64,000 nt of DNA, from positions 35,639,964 through 35,703,963 of the forward strand of contig NC_082698.1 of the NCBI RefSeq assembly GCF_949987515.2, in the 5' to 3' direction. Below the pieces are notes generated by a model. The model was not told where the DNA came from and ran no database searches. It saw only the letters and a list, made by a program, of their open reading frames with translations. The translations under genes were made by a program, and so were the position numbers. Origin of the DNA: Delphinus delphis. Taxonomy: Eukaryota > Chordata > Mammalia > Artiodactyla > Delphinidae. This document shows positions 11,953-23,065 of the stretch, in pieces. Position 1 is the stretch's first letter; the number at the start of each line of letters is the position of its first letter.

Positions 11953-12821
11953 CTAGAGAAGTTCCTTTAGCATTTGTTGTGAAGCTGGTTTTGTGGTGCT
12001 GAATTCTCTTAGCTTTTGCTCTTCTGTAAAGGTTTTAATTTCTCCGTGAAATCTGAATGAGATCCTTGCTGGGTAGAGTAATCTTGGTTGTAGGTTTTTC
12101 CCCTTCATCACTTTAATTATGTCCCACCACTCCCTTCTGGCTTGCAGAGTTACTGCTGAAAGGTCAGCTGTTAACACAGAAGGGAATCCCCATAAGTTTA
12201 TTTGTTGTTTTTCCCTTGCTGCTTTTAATATTTTTTCTTTGTATTTAATTTTTGATAGTTTGATTAATATGTGTTTTGGCATGTTTCTCCTTGGATTTAT
12301 CCTGTATGGGACTCTGTGCTTCCTGGACTTGATTAACTATTTCCTTTCCCATGTTAGGCAAGTTTTCAAATGTAAGCTCTTCAAATATTTTCTCAGTCCC
12401 TTTTTCTCTTCTTCTGGAACCCCTATAATTCAAATGTTGGTGCGTTTAATGTTTCCCCAGAGGTCTGAGACTGTCCTCACTTCTTTTCATTCTTTTTTCT
12501 TCATTCTGCTCTGCAGTAGTTATTTCCACTCTTTTATCTTCCAGATCACTTATCTGTTCTTCTGCCTCAGCTATTCTATTGATCCCTTCTAGAGAATTTG
12601 TAATTTCATTTATTGTGTTGTTCATCACTGTTTGCTCTTTAGTTCTTCTAGGTCCTTGTTTCTTGTATTTCCTCCATTCTATTTCCAAGATTTTAGATCA
12701 TCTTTACTCTCATTATCCTGAATTCTTTTTCAGGTAGACTGCCTATTTCCTCTTCATTTGTTAAGTCTGGTGGGTTTTTGCCTTGCTCCTTCATCTGCTG
12801 TGAATTTCTCTGTCTTCTCAT
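11953..12821 (-). pseudogene. L1 ORF1 (RNA-binding chaperone), broken
   Basis: The likely start is the ATG at 12821-12819 (MRRQRNSQQMKEQG). About 44 codons in, a stop replaces a probable CAA codon ('atgatctaa'). A second frame (12688-12446) holds the coiled-coil segment ('ISDLEDKRVEITTAEQNEEK'). A third (12282-11953) holds the C-terminal domain ('LTADLSAVTLQARREWW', 'LREFSTTKPASQQMLK'), ending in a stop at 11953. Total extent is about 290 codons, normal for mammalian ORF1p, which trimerises through its coiled coil and binds L1 RNA. It precedes ORF2 by about 58 bases, as expected for the bicistronic L1 RNA. Frameshifts preclude a functional product. Confidence 0.88.
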
Positions 12822-14838
12822 TTTGATTAACTTACTGTGTTTGGGATTTCCTTTTTGCAGGCTGCAGGTTTGTCGTTCCCGTTGTTTTTGGTATCTGTCC
12901 CCAGTGTCTAAGGTTGGTTCAGTGGGTTGTGTAGGCTTCCTGGTGGAGGGGACTAGTGCCTGTGTTCTGGTGGATGGGGCTGGATCTTGTCTTTCTGGTG
13001 GGCAGGTCCGTGTCTGGTGGTGTGTTTTTGGGTGTCTGTGGCCTTATTATGATTTTAGGCAGCCTCTCTGCTAATGGGTGGGGTTGTGTTCCTGTCTTGC
13101 TAGTTGTTTCGCATAGGGTATCCAGCACTGTAGCTTGCTGGTCGTTGAGTGGAGCTGGGTGTTGGTGTTGAGATGGAGATCTCTTGGACATTTTTGCTGT
13201 TTGATATTATGTGAAGCTGGGAGGTCTCTTTTGGACGAGTGTCCTGAACTTCGCTCTCCCACCTCAGAGGCACAGCCCTGATGCCTGGCTGGAGCACCAA
13301 GAGCCTGTCCTCCACATGGCTCAGAATAAAAGGCAGAAAAAAACAAGAAGGTAAAATAAAATAAAGTAAAATAAAATGAAGTTATTAAAATAAAAAATAA
13401 TTATTAAAAAATTTTTAAGTAATAAAAATAAAAAAGAAGAGCTCAACCAAACCAAAAAACAAATCCACCAGTGATAACAAGTGCTATAAACTATACTAAA
13501 AAAATAAAAAAACAAAAAAACGAACTCTAGGACAAATGGTAAAAGCAAAACTATACAGACAAAATCACACCAGAAGCATACACATACACACTGACAAAAA
13601 GAGAAAAAGGGGAACAAAAAAGGTCATTGCTCCCAAAGTCCACCTCCTCAGTTGGGGATGATTTGTTGTCTATTCAGTTATTCCACAGATGCAGGGTACA
13701 TCAGGTTGACTGTACAGATTTAATCCGCTGCTCCTGAGGCTGCTGGGAGAGATTTCATTTTCTGTTCTTTGTTCACACAGCTCCAGGGGTTCAGCTTTAG
13801 GATTTGGCTCCGCCTCTGCGTGTAGGTCGCCTGAGGGTGTCTGTTCTTCGCTCAGACAGGATGGGGTTAAAGGAGCCGCTGATTCAGGCACTATGGCTCA
13901 CTCAGGCCGGGGGCGGGAGGGGTACGGATGCGGGACGAGCCTGCGGCGGCAGAGGCCGGCGTAATGTTGCACCACCCTGAGGCGCGCCATGTGTTCTCCC
14001 AGGGAAGTTGTCCCTGGATCGTGGGACCCTGGCAGTGGCGGGCTGCACAGGCTCCCAGGAGGGGCTGTGTGGAGAGTGACCAGTGCTCACACACAGGCTT
14101 CTTGGTGGTGGTGGCAGCAGCAGCCTTAACGTCTCATGCCCGTCTCTGGGGTCCGTGCTGATAGCCGCGGCTTCCCCAGTCGCTGGAGCTCCTTTAAGCA
14201 GCGCTCTTAATCCCCTCTCCTCGTGCACCAGGAAACAAAGAGGGAAGAAAACGTCTCTTGCCTCTTCGGCAGCTCCAGAACTTTCCCTGGACTGTGTCCC
14301 GGCTAGCCGTGGTGCACTAGCCCCCTTCAGGGTGTGTTCACGCAGCCAACCCCAGTCCTCTCCCTGGGATCCAACTGAAGCCCGAACCTCAGCTCCCAGC
14401 CCTGCCCACCCTAGCGGGCGAGCAGACAAGCCTCTCGGGCTGGTGAGTGCTGGTCCGCACCAATCCTCTGTTCGGGAGTCTCTCCGCTTTGCCCTCTGCA
14501 CCCCTGTTGCTGTGCTCTCCCCCGCGGCACCGAAGCTTCCCCCTCTGCCACCTGCAGTCTCCGCCTGTGAAGGGACTTCCTAGTGTATGGAAACCTTTCT
14601 TCCTTCACAGCTCCCTCCCACTGGGGCAGGTCCTGTCCCTATTCTTTTGTCTCTGTTTTTTCTTTTACCCTACCCAGGTACATGGGGAGTTTTTTGCCTT
14701 TTGGGAGGTCTGAGGTCTTCTGCCAGCATTCAGTAGGTGTTCTGTAAGAGTTGTTCCACGTGTAGCTGTATTTCTGATGTATTTGTGGGGAGGAAGGTGA
14801 TCTCCATGTCTTACTCTTCCGCCATCTTCGAACCTGCC
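12822..14838 (-). promoter_or_regulatory. L1 5'UTR / internal promoter, CpG-rich
   Basis: Two kilobases upstream of ORF1. 13860-14580 is GC-rich with many retained CpGs (for example 'ctgcggcggcagaggccggc'). The terminus has a reversed 'gccatctt' at 14821-14828, equal to AAGATGGC in sense, a probable YY1 site. In known L1s this segment drives RNA polymerase II transcription of the element and often antisense transcription outward. Here L1 transcription would run leftward and any antisense transcript rightward into 14839 onward. Retained CpGs suggest fairly recent insertion or low germline methylation; activity itself is inference. Confidence 0.75.
13328..13640. repeat. A-rich low-complexity block inside the L1 5'UTR
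   Basis: Plus strand is dominated by 'aaaataaaataaagtaaaat'-like runs and 'aaaaac' repeats. It lies between the G-rich and CpG-rich parts of the 5'UTR, so it is T-rich in the L1 sense strand. The minus-strand frame 13617-13321 is a low-complexity Phe/Leu-rich artefact. Confidence 0.7.
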
Positions 14839-15109
14839 TTTTAGAATTAAAATTTTGTTAAAACTGATTTGTGATCTTCACCTTAAGACTAAACTCAGGA
14901 TTAAAAGGGTATTAAATCAGAGTGAAGACATCAGTGGGGGTAAATGCACTTTCCAGTACACTAGAAATCTGAAGGCAGAGAGATGAATCAGGGACCTGTG
15001 GAGAATGACTAATTTCTATTAGAGCGTAGAGCGTAATTTCTGTTAGAGCACCTATTAGGGCATAGGTTTGATGCTGAATTTTTTTTTAACTTGCTAATAT
15101 TTTACTTTT
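14839..15109. other. Unassigned sequence with a short local duplication
   Basis: No gene or known repeat recognised. At 15010-15051 'taatttctattagagcg' is followed by 'taatttctgttagagc', a local tandem duplication of about 18-24 bases. Confidence 0.5.
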
Positions 15110-15450
15110 TTCAAATTTATCATGAATATTCTTTTTTATTCAAGTATATTTGACTTACAGTGTTGTGTTTCTGGTGTACAGCAAAATGATTCAGTTATAC
15201 ATACATATATTTTTCAGATTCTTTTCCCTTGTAGGTTATTACAAAATACTGAGTATAGTTCCCTGTTCTATACAGTAGGCCCTTGTTGGTTATCTATTTT
15301 ATATATAGTAGTGTGTTTATGTTAATCCTAAACTCCTAATTTATCCCTCCCTCACCCTTTCCCCTTCAGTAACCATAAATTTTTCTATGTCTGTGGGTCT
15401 ATTTCTGTTTTGTATATAAGTTCATTTGTATTATTTTTTTTAGATGACAC
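15110..15450 (-). mobile_element. L1 3'UTR fragment, antisense, 5'-truncated
   Basis: It carries the antisense phrase 'ttctatacagtaggccctt', the same L1 3'UTR type as at 27817-28246 (antisense) and 48400-48661 (sense, 'ggtcctactgtatagcacag'). Only 3'UTR is present, as for a heavily 5'-truncated insertion. No coding capacity. Confidence 0.8.
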
Positions 15451-16140
15451 TGCATTTTAAGAACAAAGGAGCCTTCTGTAATTCTCTAAAACAAAAATGA
15501 TACTTGGTGTTCTTTCTGAAAAGAGAATTCTAGAGTAAACGATGGTAGTGGGATAGCAAAAATTGAATTTCTTACATTTGGGGAGATCCTGGCTTGTAAG
15601 GACAATGTGACTAGCTACTGAATATCTTACGAGGGTTGAGGCCACCCATGATTAGAAATGCTGCTTCTGTTCCTGTCCTGTATTGCCACCATACGTTTGG
15701 TATGTTTGTGTATTCTTGGTTAAACAAATTGGAAATTTAATCTTATGGTAATGTTCGGTCCATGAGAAGAGCTGCAGAGATTTATCTAGCATTCTATACA
15801 ATTACATTAGCTATAATTACATAAAGAATAGCATCTGGCTACTATAAATTATAGTTCTGTATTTTTCTACTATGGAATTGACTTCAAGTCTCCTTTGAAA
15901 ATAATTGATAAAACCCTAAGCAGTGTGGGCAAATGAATTTTAACTTTTCTGATGTGGTGGTTTTATTTTCTGTTGCTTTTCAGATATTGCTGTGTAACTC
16001 AGGGCTAATATTTGCATCTCATGCTGTATCGTTTCTGTTTCAAATAATATATGTGGACCTCAAACTAAATTTTGCAGCTGGAAAGTCCATGACCAAACAA
16101 GACTTAGGCGTGGCTGCATCTGGGTGCTCAGATGAGGTTG

Positions 16141-16250
16141 CCCAGCAATTCCCTCCTCTTCCTCTCTCCCTCCATTTGTTTCCTTCCTCTCTGGCTTCTC
16201 TCTCCTCTTTTCCTGATTCCCTCCCTCTTTGTCTTTCCTTTTTCTCAGTA
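16141..16250. repeat. Polypyrimidine (C/T-rich) tract
   Basis: About 110 bases are almost entirely C and T on the plus strand, with only a few purine interruptions ('ccctcctcttcctctctccc', 'ttctctctcctcttttcctg'). Such purine/pyrimidine strand asymmetry can adopt triplex structure in other genomes; here only composition is observed. Confidence 0.75.
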
Positions 16251-16729
16251 TGGACTTTGTTTTTATGAGCTCTTTTTTCCCAGAAAGCAGGAATGATAGT
16301 GACCAGAAACTCAAGATTTAGATGGTACCTAGAGCTCTTGACTCCAGAACAAGACTGATGCTCTCTCTTCAGTTACCTACATGACAAGCCTTAGAGATGA
16401 CCTAATGGGGCCACAGTGATCTGATCAGCATGGTCAGATGCGTGGAGTACTCTTTGGCTAATCCCAGGATGAATAACCTGTGGAAAGGTGAGAGGCAAAG
16501 TCAACCACACTGAAACTACAAGGAAGGTGTTCGCCACAGCCAAGGGAAGATCTTTTATAAGAAGATAGTCATGATAGATCACAAATAAGATACACAATTC
16601 TGTGCATCCCATACTTTTCTGTGCTGAAGTAGCTTTTATATCAGGGCCTTAATCAAATAATGCAGAGTTTTCAGCATCTTGGTCTGTATTTGTTTCAAGT
16701 TCAGACTTTAAATGCTGTCTCTAATACTC

Positions 16730-17330
16730 TCATTATTTTCACTAATATTAGCTCTATAAATATTCTCTGAGTAGAAGGTAAGAAGGGCATTTCTCCTCTA
16801 AAGTATTTTGCAGAAATATCTGCTGATAATTATTGAGTGACATCTCGCGCTTCCCGTTTGTGGGAGGGGAAGTTTGCTGGATGCTTCTCTAGCTAAGTAT
16901 TTTTTGGCCATCAATTAAAGGTAGGTGCAGCTTGAGGACCGGTGGGCTCTTTGCCATCAATTGATCTGAGGCAAATTGTAATCTTCCCAAGTAGAGTTTG
17001 GCTTTCTGCATAATCTCATTCAACTTGTATGCCTTTGTCTTACCTCCATTTAGAGACATTTTTAATTAGTATTAGTCCCAGTAATTACTGGCAATTCTTT
17101 TTCGATTTATTTCTATTGCTTATAAAGTGCGTCATTCAGTGCCGCCACAGTTCAGTCTCTCAATTCTGAGGGTGGGCAGAAATAAGCATCTCTGTGCATG
17201 AGCAGCATATCATGGGGGAATTGCTAATTTCTGATTGGTCACATTAAATTTTGGTTCAGAATTCAATCAGTGATATACATTCATAAGTTGTAAATTTTGA
17301 TAACCTTTTAAAAATAAAGTTTAATTCTTA
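16730..17330. promoter_or_regulatory. Candidate conserved regulatory stretch (tentative)
   Basis: Repeat-free sequence with clustered homeodomain-type cores ('tttttaattagtattag', 'cagtaattactggcaatt', 'caattaaag', 'attgatctgag') and a reversed CCAAT motif ('ctgattggtcac' at about 17232-17243). No ORF. This composition is common in vertebrate enhancers but also arises by chance in AT-rich DNA. The call is inference from motif density only. Confidence 0.2.
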
Positions 17331-18419
17331 TGATTTATGCAGTGGTTCTTACTTTGAATAGCCAACAAAGTTAGATTCTGAAACAGTCTTTCCTCTCTTA
17401 AGCTCACTGCGAAATACGTGCACAACGTGTGTGTGAATCAGTGGATACATGTTTGCAGTAAGCTGCAGTTGAGGGTTGAGACAAGTGGTCCCACTGAGGT
17501 GGTGGGAGTGAAGTGGGGTGAAGGGGGAGTCCTATTGTTGCCGCTGGCTCACCGTGTTGCCCCCCCCAGCCTCTCTGTTCAGCTGCTCATCAGTGCATGG
17601 GTGTAAGATCCAGTCCTTTTGAGAAAAGGATTACTTTTGTAGTAAGCCAAACTATCTTACTACTTATCGTTTCATGTCTTCTGTTCTATGGACTACAGTA
17701 GCGCTCGTAATTCTAATACTATTGGACTTTTTATTCATGAAAAATATAATTTTGCTTATATGTTTTTGATTATATATTATTTGATATAATTCATATGGTA
17801 CATAAAAATGTAAAGGAAGCATAAATCTCCTTTTCAGGTTATCTTGAGAAAACTACCTTTAAGATTATGATGAGGATTTTTTTCTTTTCTTTCCTTCCTT
17901 CCTTCCCATAGTTTTACATAAATGGGGTGATAAATGCGGATTTTTGTCATTATCTGAAAATATCATGAACCTATTCAGTTCATCTACTAAACTTTTTTAT
18001 GATAAAAATGTTTCATAGATTTCGGTAAGTTATTTGTGTTGTGATCAAATGTCATTTATTAATCTTTTTAAGCAACTGCTATCTATTTCAGTAATTTTGT
18101 TTTCCCAAGAGTTCCCTGCTGTAGATTGTCTCTACATCTCTCTATTTTCCTCCTCTCAAACTGAGTCAGTGCGTGACACAAAGGAAAATGACCTGAGGCT
18201 CAGGTCAACAGTTTGGTCAGTCATGCTAGTGATGCTAGTAAGCCCAGCAGAAGCTACGTCTTGGGGCTGGCTGCCTATTGGACAGTACCAGCTGCATTAG
18301 CAAGCATTCTGTTCTGTCAGTCTCCTCTCAAGGCATCTGACACAGGCCCCTTTGCTTCCCTTGCCATCAGCTATAAAGTCCTGCATTCTCCCAGGTTTAT
18401 TATGTAGAGAACTCAACTT

Positions 18420-18600
18420 ACTTCCTATTTGCTCTGAAGGTCCCTGAAGACCAGAATTCTTCCCAGAGTGTTCATGTAGGCCAGCTCTGCCCTTCCTCCC
18501 TGGAATCCTCAGAGTTTACAGGACAAGTTCTTTCCAGGAAACTCTTGCTGATCACCCCAGGTCTCGCTTGCACTAGAGTCCACGCTCTCCTGCAGCACAG
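18420..18600 (+). mobile_element. L2 LINE fragment (weak)
   Basis: 'caggaaactcttgctgatcacccc' resembles the L2 3' region that in better copies reads as a 'ccttccctgaccaccc' block. Highly diverged and short, so the call is tentative. Confidence 0.35.
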
Positions 18601-19544
18601 AGGTGGGAAAGTTCTACCTCTATGTCTGGATCCTGGACCCTGCACCCTCCCTCCAAGCCATACTCAATTTCCAACTCCAGCAACTGTCTGCTGTAGTAGA
18701 AGCAATCCACTGGAGTTGTCCTGAGAGGGTGGCTGGGCTTCAAGTCTCCAAAATTCCCAGAATGTCCCTGCAACCAAATACAGGGGCGTTTTCTTGTTTA
18801 ATCTTTACAACAACTCTGAGAACACATTTTTATCATCACTAATTTAGTTAGTTGTTTATGAATCTCCTCCTTCAGAACTTTGAACTCAAAAAAAAAATGC
18901 TGAAGGAAGCAAGAAAGAATAGCAGTGATAGAAGATATTTCTTCGTTTGGAAGCTGAGTTGAAGTGCCACGATGATGTAATTTCATTAGAAGGTAAAAAC
19001 CTAATGTCCAGTGTCTACTTCCCAAATGATGAGAAAACGTGAAGTTTCAAAGTTGTTTATGGAACTCTGAATGATCTGTTGACGTGCTCTAGCTAGAAGG
19101 CTTCTTTCTTTCTTGCATTTTCCTTCAGTAGTCTCTCTCCTAAAAGTAGGAATGTGCTATCATTCTCTTCTGGATACCCTAATACATCACAAAATTCTTT
19201 CCTACTGAGTTTCCATACTGCTATATAATAATTCTCAATACGCAACTGGAAGCAGCTGCTACTGTCAGAGTCTGGGTTTGGCATTAGACTCTGATGTCCT
19301 TGAGGTCTGGTCTCTCAGTCATTCAGCTCACTTGAGTATCAGTTTCGTAAATGGTGAGGGTAGACCTGTACGTCCCAGTTTTACTATGAAGATCGAATGA
19401 GAGTCCATATATGAAAGCATTTTGAAAACTAGACTTCTTTGGCTGAAGAACACATATAACCCTTCCATTCCTTATGGACTTTCTCCTGCCTCTCCAGGCT
19501 TTAGTGCTACTTTGTATTACATTATATAGCTTTGTCTCCTCCAA

Positions 19545-19960
19545 TAGACTTTGAGGTTCTCTTGGGCAGGGAATGATTCTTACTGTTTCCTGAGAGCCTA
19601 AAACTATGCTTGCTTACAAAATGACTGAGTGGATGAGTGATTGAAATTAGTTACGTCATGCTTCTGCCAAAACTCTTCCAGTGACCTGAACTGCACTTAG
19701 AAAAACAGCCCAACCTCCCAGTTGTGGTCTACAGTGCACCTGGTAACCAGGACACGGCTTATTTTTCCAGCCACTTCTTGGCCCACATCACTCTACACCA
19801 ATTCCTATTCTTCGACCACACCAAGCAGATACCAATCTGTTTACTTATGTGGAAGTTGTATACATTATATACAAATCTTTCCTCTTGAACGTCCCAGAAT
19901 GCTGATCTATGGCTCAAACGAAATCAGCTCCAGGCAGCATACAACCATGCCATGAGTTTT
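19545..19960 (+). mobile_element. L2 LINE fragments, sense
   Basis: 19545-19650 resembles the L2 3' terminus ('tcttgggcagggaatgattc'), and 19660-19930 resembles the L2 ORF2 C-terminal region ('aaactcttccagtgacctg', then 'cttgaacgtcccagaatg'). The two pieces are out of normal order, so they may be separate insertions. No frame survives. Confidence 0.5.
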
Positions 19961-20699
19961 GAAATGTGCTTTTGGCAACAGAGATTCATTTCATGCTTTA
20001 AGACCAAGAAAGCACAATATCACCCAAGTCTTCCCTGGAAATGTTGGTTTCTTATGTATAAAATGAATAGATGATCTCCAAAAGGCCTTTCTGAGTCCAC
20101 GATTCAAATTCATTTTTGAAGGATAATAATGCTTTATCTCTCCTTACTGATTAATTCCAGGCAGTATGGAGCTAAGGGTTAATAAGATTATACAGTGAGT
20201 TAATTATACAGGCCATTTCTTTTTAGTTGACTGAGGCAACCACAGTGCCTTGCATTTAACCTCACAATTGTAATGAAGCTCATCTTACCATATTCTCCAT
20301 CTTTAGGGGAACTTCAAGGCTCGGGGAAATCAATAATAAAGAGCTTATCCGCAACTAATCTCCTCCCTGGTAGTGAAAATACATACGCCAGATGGGAGAG
20401 TGAGTTTAATGCTCAACAGTGTCCTCACAGATGTAACTTTTCTTTTTCATGATCTGGTACCCATCATGGGGCTCTGACTTTTAACCGACTTTGCTTTCTT
20501 CCATGCCATCAGCACTTGGCCATTTTCTTTCCTCTTTTCTTCTGTAAATATTGGATGAGTCTTGGGTCAGTCTTGTGCATTATGGCCTTCTGAAGTGCCT
20601 GCTTGATCATTCACAGAAGCTCTAGATAAGCGCCCATCTCAATCTTAAACTTCGTCTTGCCTGGAATGACTAGGGTGTTTTGTTTTTATTCTCTTGCGG
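19961..20699. other. Unassigned sequence, no gene seen
   Basis: Mixed-composition DNA without a recognised repeat, RNA gene or plausible exon. Confidence 0.45.
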
Positions 20700-20850
20700 A
20701 TATCATAGCACAAGGGAGCTTGGCTTGGGGTAGCAAAGATCTGAGTTTCATTGACGATTTCTGTGACCTTGAGCAGCTAACTTAATTTTCCTGAATCTCA
20801 TTTTCCAATTTAAATAGTCTTATAGGTAGTTACGAAAACGAGTATTCTGT
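20700..20850 (+). mobile_element. MIR SINE, sense (diverged)
   Basis: The order of blocks fits MIR: 'agatctgagtttc' (head side), 'ctgtgaccttgagcagctaa' (core) and 'ctgaatctcattttcc'. MIR is a tRNA-derived SINE of all mammals, long immobile. Confidence 0.6.
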
Positions 20851-21279
20851 TCCCTTTCTAGCACCTGGTGAGGACACAATGATTTCAGGTTCCCCGTTTC
20901 TTAAAGTCCCTCTCCCACCCTCCTTTTTTAAATTATGAATTCTCAGGCTTCATTTTTATCACTTTGAACTTTTACCATGCTTTGCATTTCTTTTTTCCAA
21001 ATAGATGATCCCGATTCAAATAATATTTCTATAATTAAAAATCTTTAAGCTATTTCTAAATCTGAAGATGAGGTGTACAATAAAAGGGACATTTTATTTT
21101 AAAAAAAACAAATTGCTATTATATATTCCCAACCCTAACCACCACTTGTCAATATTTTGGGGTTAAGCTATTGTTTACTCCTGTTTAAAAAAATAAGTTT
21201 GAGGAGGATTGACTATATGTTTGCTGTCAGTCAAAATGAAACAGCTGTGATCTACCAAGAGGGAATCTAATAGACGGTT

Positions 21280-21530
21280 AAGAGCAGAGATGCTAGTGCT
21301 GAATGAGTAGTGTCTAAATCCCGGTGCTATCGCTTTTTTGGTATGACCTTGGAAAAGTTACCTAACCACTGGGCCTCAGTTTCCTCATCTGTCAAGTGGG
21401 AATAAAAAATAGTAATTCATAGAATTATCATGAGCATGCAATGTGTGCATATATGTAATACACACACCTAGAAGAGTCCTAGAATGTAGTAAGCACCATA
21501 TAAGTGTTAACTGTTTTCATCATCAGCATT
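21280..21530 (+). mobile_element. MIR SINE, sense, nearly full length
   Basis: Contains the central core 'gaccttggaaaagttaccta', then 'ctcagtttcctcatctgtca', then the L2-like tail 'gtaagcaccatataagtgt'. About 250 bases, the usual full length. Confidence 0.85.
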
Positions 21531-21728
21531 ATTCCTATTACTCTTTCTAGTTTACTATGCCCACTGTAATTGATAAAATAGTGTATTAAACAACATAGAA
21601 AGTTTATTTCTGGTTCACATAAAAATCCAAGCCGGTATGTAGTCAGAGGGGAAGAGACCTCTCTGCTCTAGGATGTTGTCCAAAGACCCAGATTTCATCT
21701 CTTTCACTGATCTCCTATTACCTACGGC

Positions 21729-21890
21729 AGGGTCCAGTAAGCTTTATCTGTAAAGGGCTAATGGTAAATAGCTTAGTCTTTGTAGATCCTGTGTTTTTTG
21801 TTGCAGTTACTCTACTCTGCTGTTGCCATGATGATATATAAATGAATAGGTGTGGCTGTGTTGTTGAGCACCCTGACCCAGCATGATGCT
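21729..21890 (+). mobile_element. MER-type DNA transposon fragment (hAT-like, tentative)
   Basis: 'tctgtaaagggctaatggta' and 'gcagttactctactctgctg' match a widespread non-autonomous mammalian element whose copies read 'gtaaagggccagatagtaa'. The 3' half is missing. I am unsure of the family name; hAT-Charlie origin is probable. Confidence 0.5.
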
Positions 21891-22269
21891 CTCATTGATA
21901 TGATGAGTGCTGTCTTCGTGCTGCCACAGCCATTCCAGCCTCTGGGAACAGGAAAGGAAGAAGCAGAGGGCAACATCCTCCTTTTAAGGGAATCAGCTAA
22001 AACTTGCATACTTCAGTTGTCACTGATGTCCCATGGGTTACAACGTAGCCACATGACCATCCCTGGCTACAGAGGAAGCTGGAGTGTGTGGCTTGATGGC
22101 CATAGTCACAGCTGAAAGCGGGGAGATTGTAGTACGGGAGCAGAAAGAAAGAATGGATGTTGGGAGATAATTATTTCTCCTGTAAGTTGGACTATAAATG
22201 TTATAGTGGAAATAAATATTTCCTTGGAGAAAAAAATAATGAGCAGTATGGTTCTTTATACAGTATAAT

Positions 22270-22440
22270 ATATATAAAGCATGTTCTTATCCCTTTTGAA
22301 ATTTGATATTTTCAACTATTCTCTAAAATAAGCGAGTCTTATTATTCTCAGTATCTGAGATAATATTAAACCTCAGAAAAGTTGAGAGTTTTCTCAAGGT
22401 CACATTGCTACTTGTTGAGTCATGGCTTCAGCTACAAACT
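22270..22440 (-). mobile_element. MIR SINE, antisense (diverged)
   Basis: Reverse MIR blocks: 'cctcagaaaagttgagagtt', 'ctcaaggtcacattgctact' and 'gagtcatggcttcagctac'. Confidence 0.6.
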
Positions 22441-22569
22441 TCATGTCCTTCCTGCTTCATCTAAACTTCTTTAAAAGCTTAAACTATTTTGTTGATTATT
22501 ATTGGGAAGTTACCAGCCCCTGCTACTCTGTGATGAAACAGGAACAATCATGGACAGGAAAGATATTGG

Positions 22570-23065
22570 ATGTTTTAGTTTTCTATTGCTGTTATAACAA
22601 ATCACAACAATCTTAGTGGCTTCATTATACAAACTTGGCACCTTACTGTTCTGTAGGGCAGGAGTTCAATGCAGATCTCACTCAATTAAAATCAAGATGT
22701 TGCCTGGGCTGCATTCCTTTCTAAGCGCTCTACAGGAGAATCCCTTTACTTGCCTTTTTCATTTTCTAGATGTGGCCTGCATTCTTGACTTGCGATCCCT
22801 TTCTTCTACTTTCAAAGCTAGCAATGGCAGATGATTGAGACCTTCTCCTGTAACATCTTTCTGATCCATTCAGATGGGAAAAGTTATGGACTTTTAAGAA
22901 CTCATGTGAAAGATTGGGCCCATCAGATAATCCAGGATAAATTTACCATCTCAGGTCCATACCCTTAATCACATTCTCATAATTCCTTTGCCGTGCAAAA
23001 TAGTATGGTCTTTCATGGGTTCCAGGGATTAAGGTGTATGCATATTTAAGGGCCATTATTCTCAC
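22570..23065 (-). mobile_element. MaLR (MLT1-like) LTR, antisense
   Basis: It starts with the reversed end 'tattgctgttataacaaatc' and 'agtggcttcattatac', typical of MLT1-like LTRs read backward. It continues with 'gagaccttctcctgtaacat' and 'cttaatcacattctcataat'. About 500 bases, diverged, no internal region. Confidence 0.6.

Larger units (their letters stand above)
7736..14838 (-). mobile_element. Near full-length LINE-1 (copy 2), inactivated
   Basis: A 7.1-kb antisense L1 with all parts in order: reversed A-tail and 3'UTR (7736-8061), ORF2 (8062-11894), ORF1 (11953-12821) and a 2-kb 5'UTR (12822-14838). The 3' end reads in sense 'ctccaataaagatgtttaaa'. The 5' end reads 'ggcaggttcgaagatggcgg', with an AAGATGG core. 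The element is complete in extent, but both ORFs carry frameshifts and stops, so autonomous mobility is not expected. No convincing TSD was found between the bases left of 7736 and right of 14838. It is clearly younger than the L1 material at 1-6400. Confidence 0.93.
15451..18419. other. Unique non-coding stretch, no gene seen
   Basis: No recognisable interspersed repeat dominates here. It contains the pyrimidine tract at 16141-16250 and the homeobox-site-rich stretch at 16730-17330, listed separately. Frames are at most about 111 codons and lack recognisable motifs; the longest (15933-16268) ends in the pyrimidine tract. Confidence 0.5.

Noticed and set aside
12119..12592. 157-codon plus-strand frame
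   Set aside because: It is the antisense shadow of the L1 ORF1 remnant.
13902..14501. 199-codon minus-strand frame, the longest in the window
   Set aside because: It lies wholly in the GC-rich L1 5'UTR, where stops are rare; no domain is recognisable and its position is explained by the L1.
7700..14870. Search for target-site duplication around the near full-length L1
   Set aside because: The bases left of 7736 and right of 14838 do not match over more than a few positions; no TSD is claimed.
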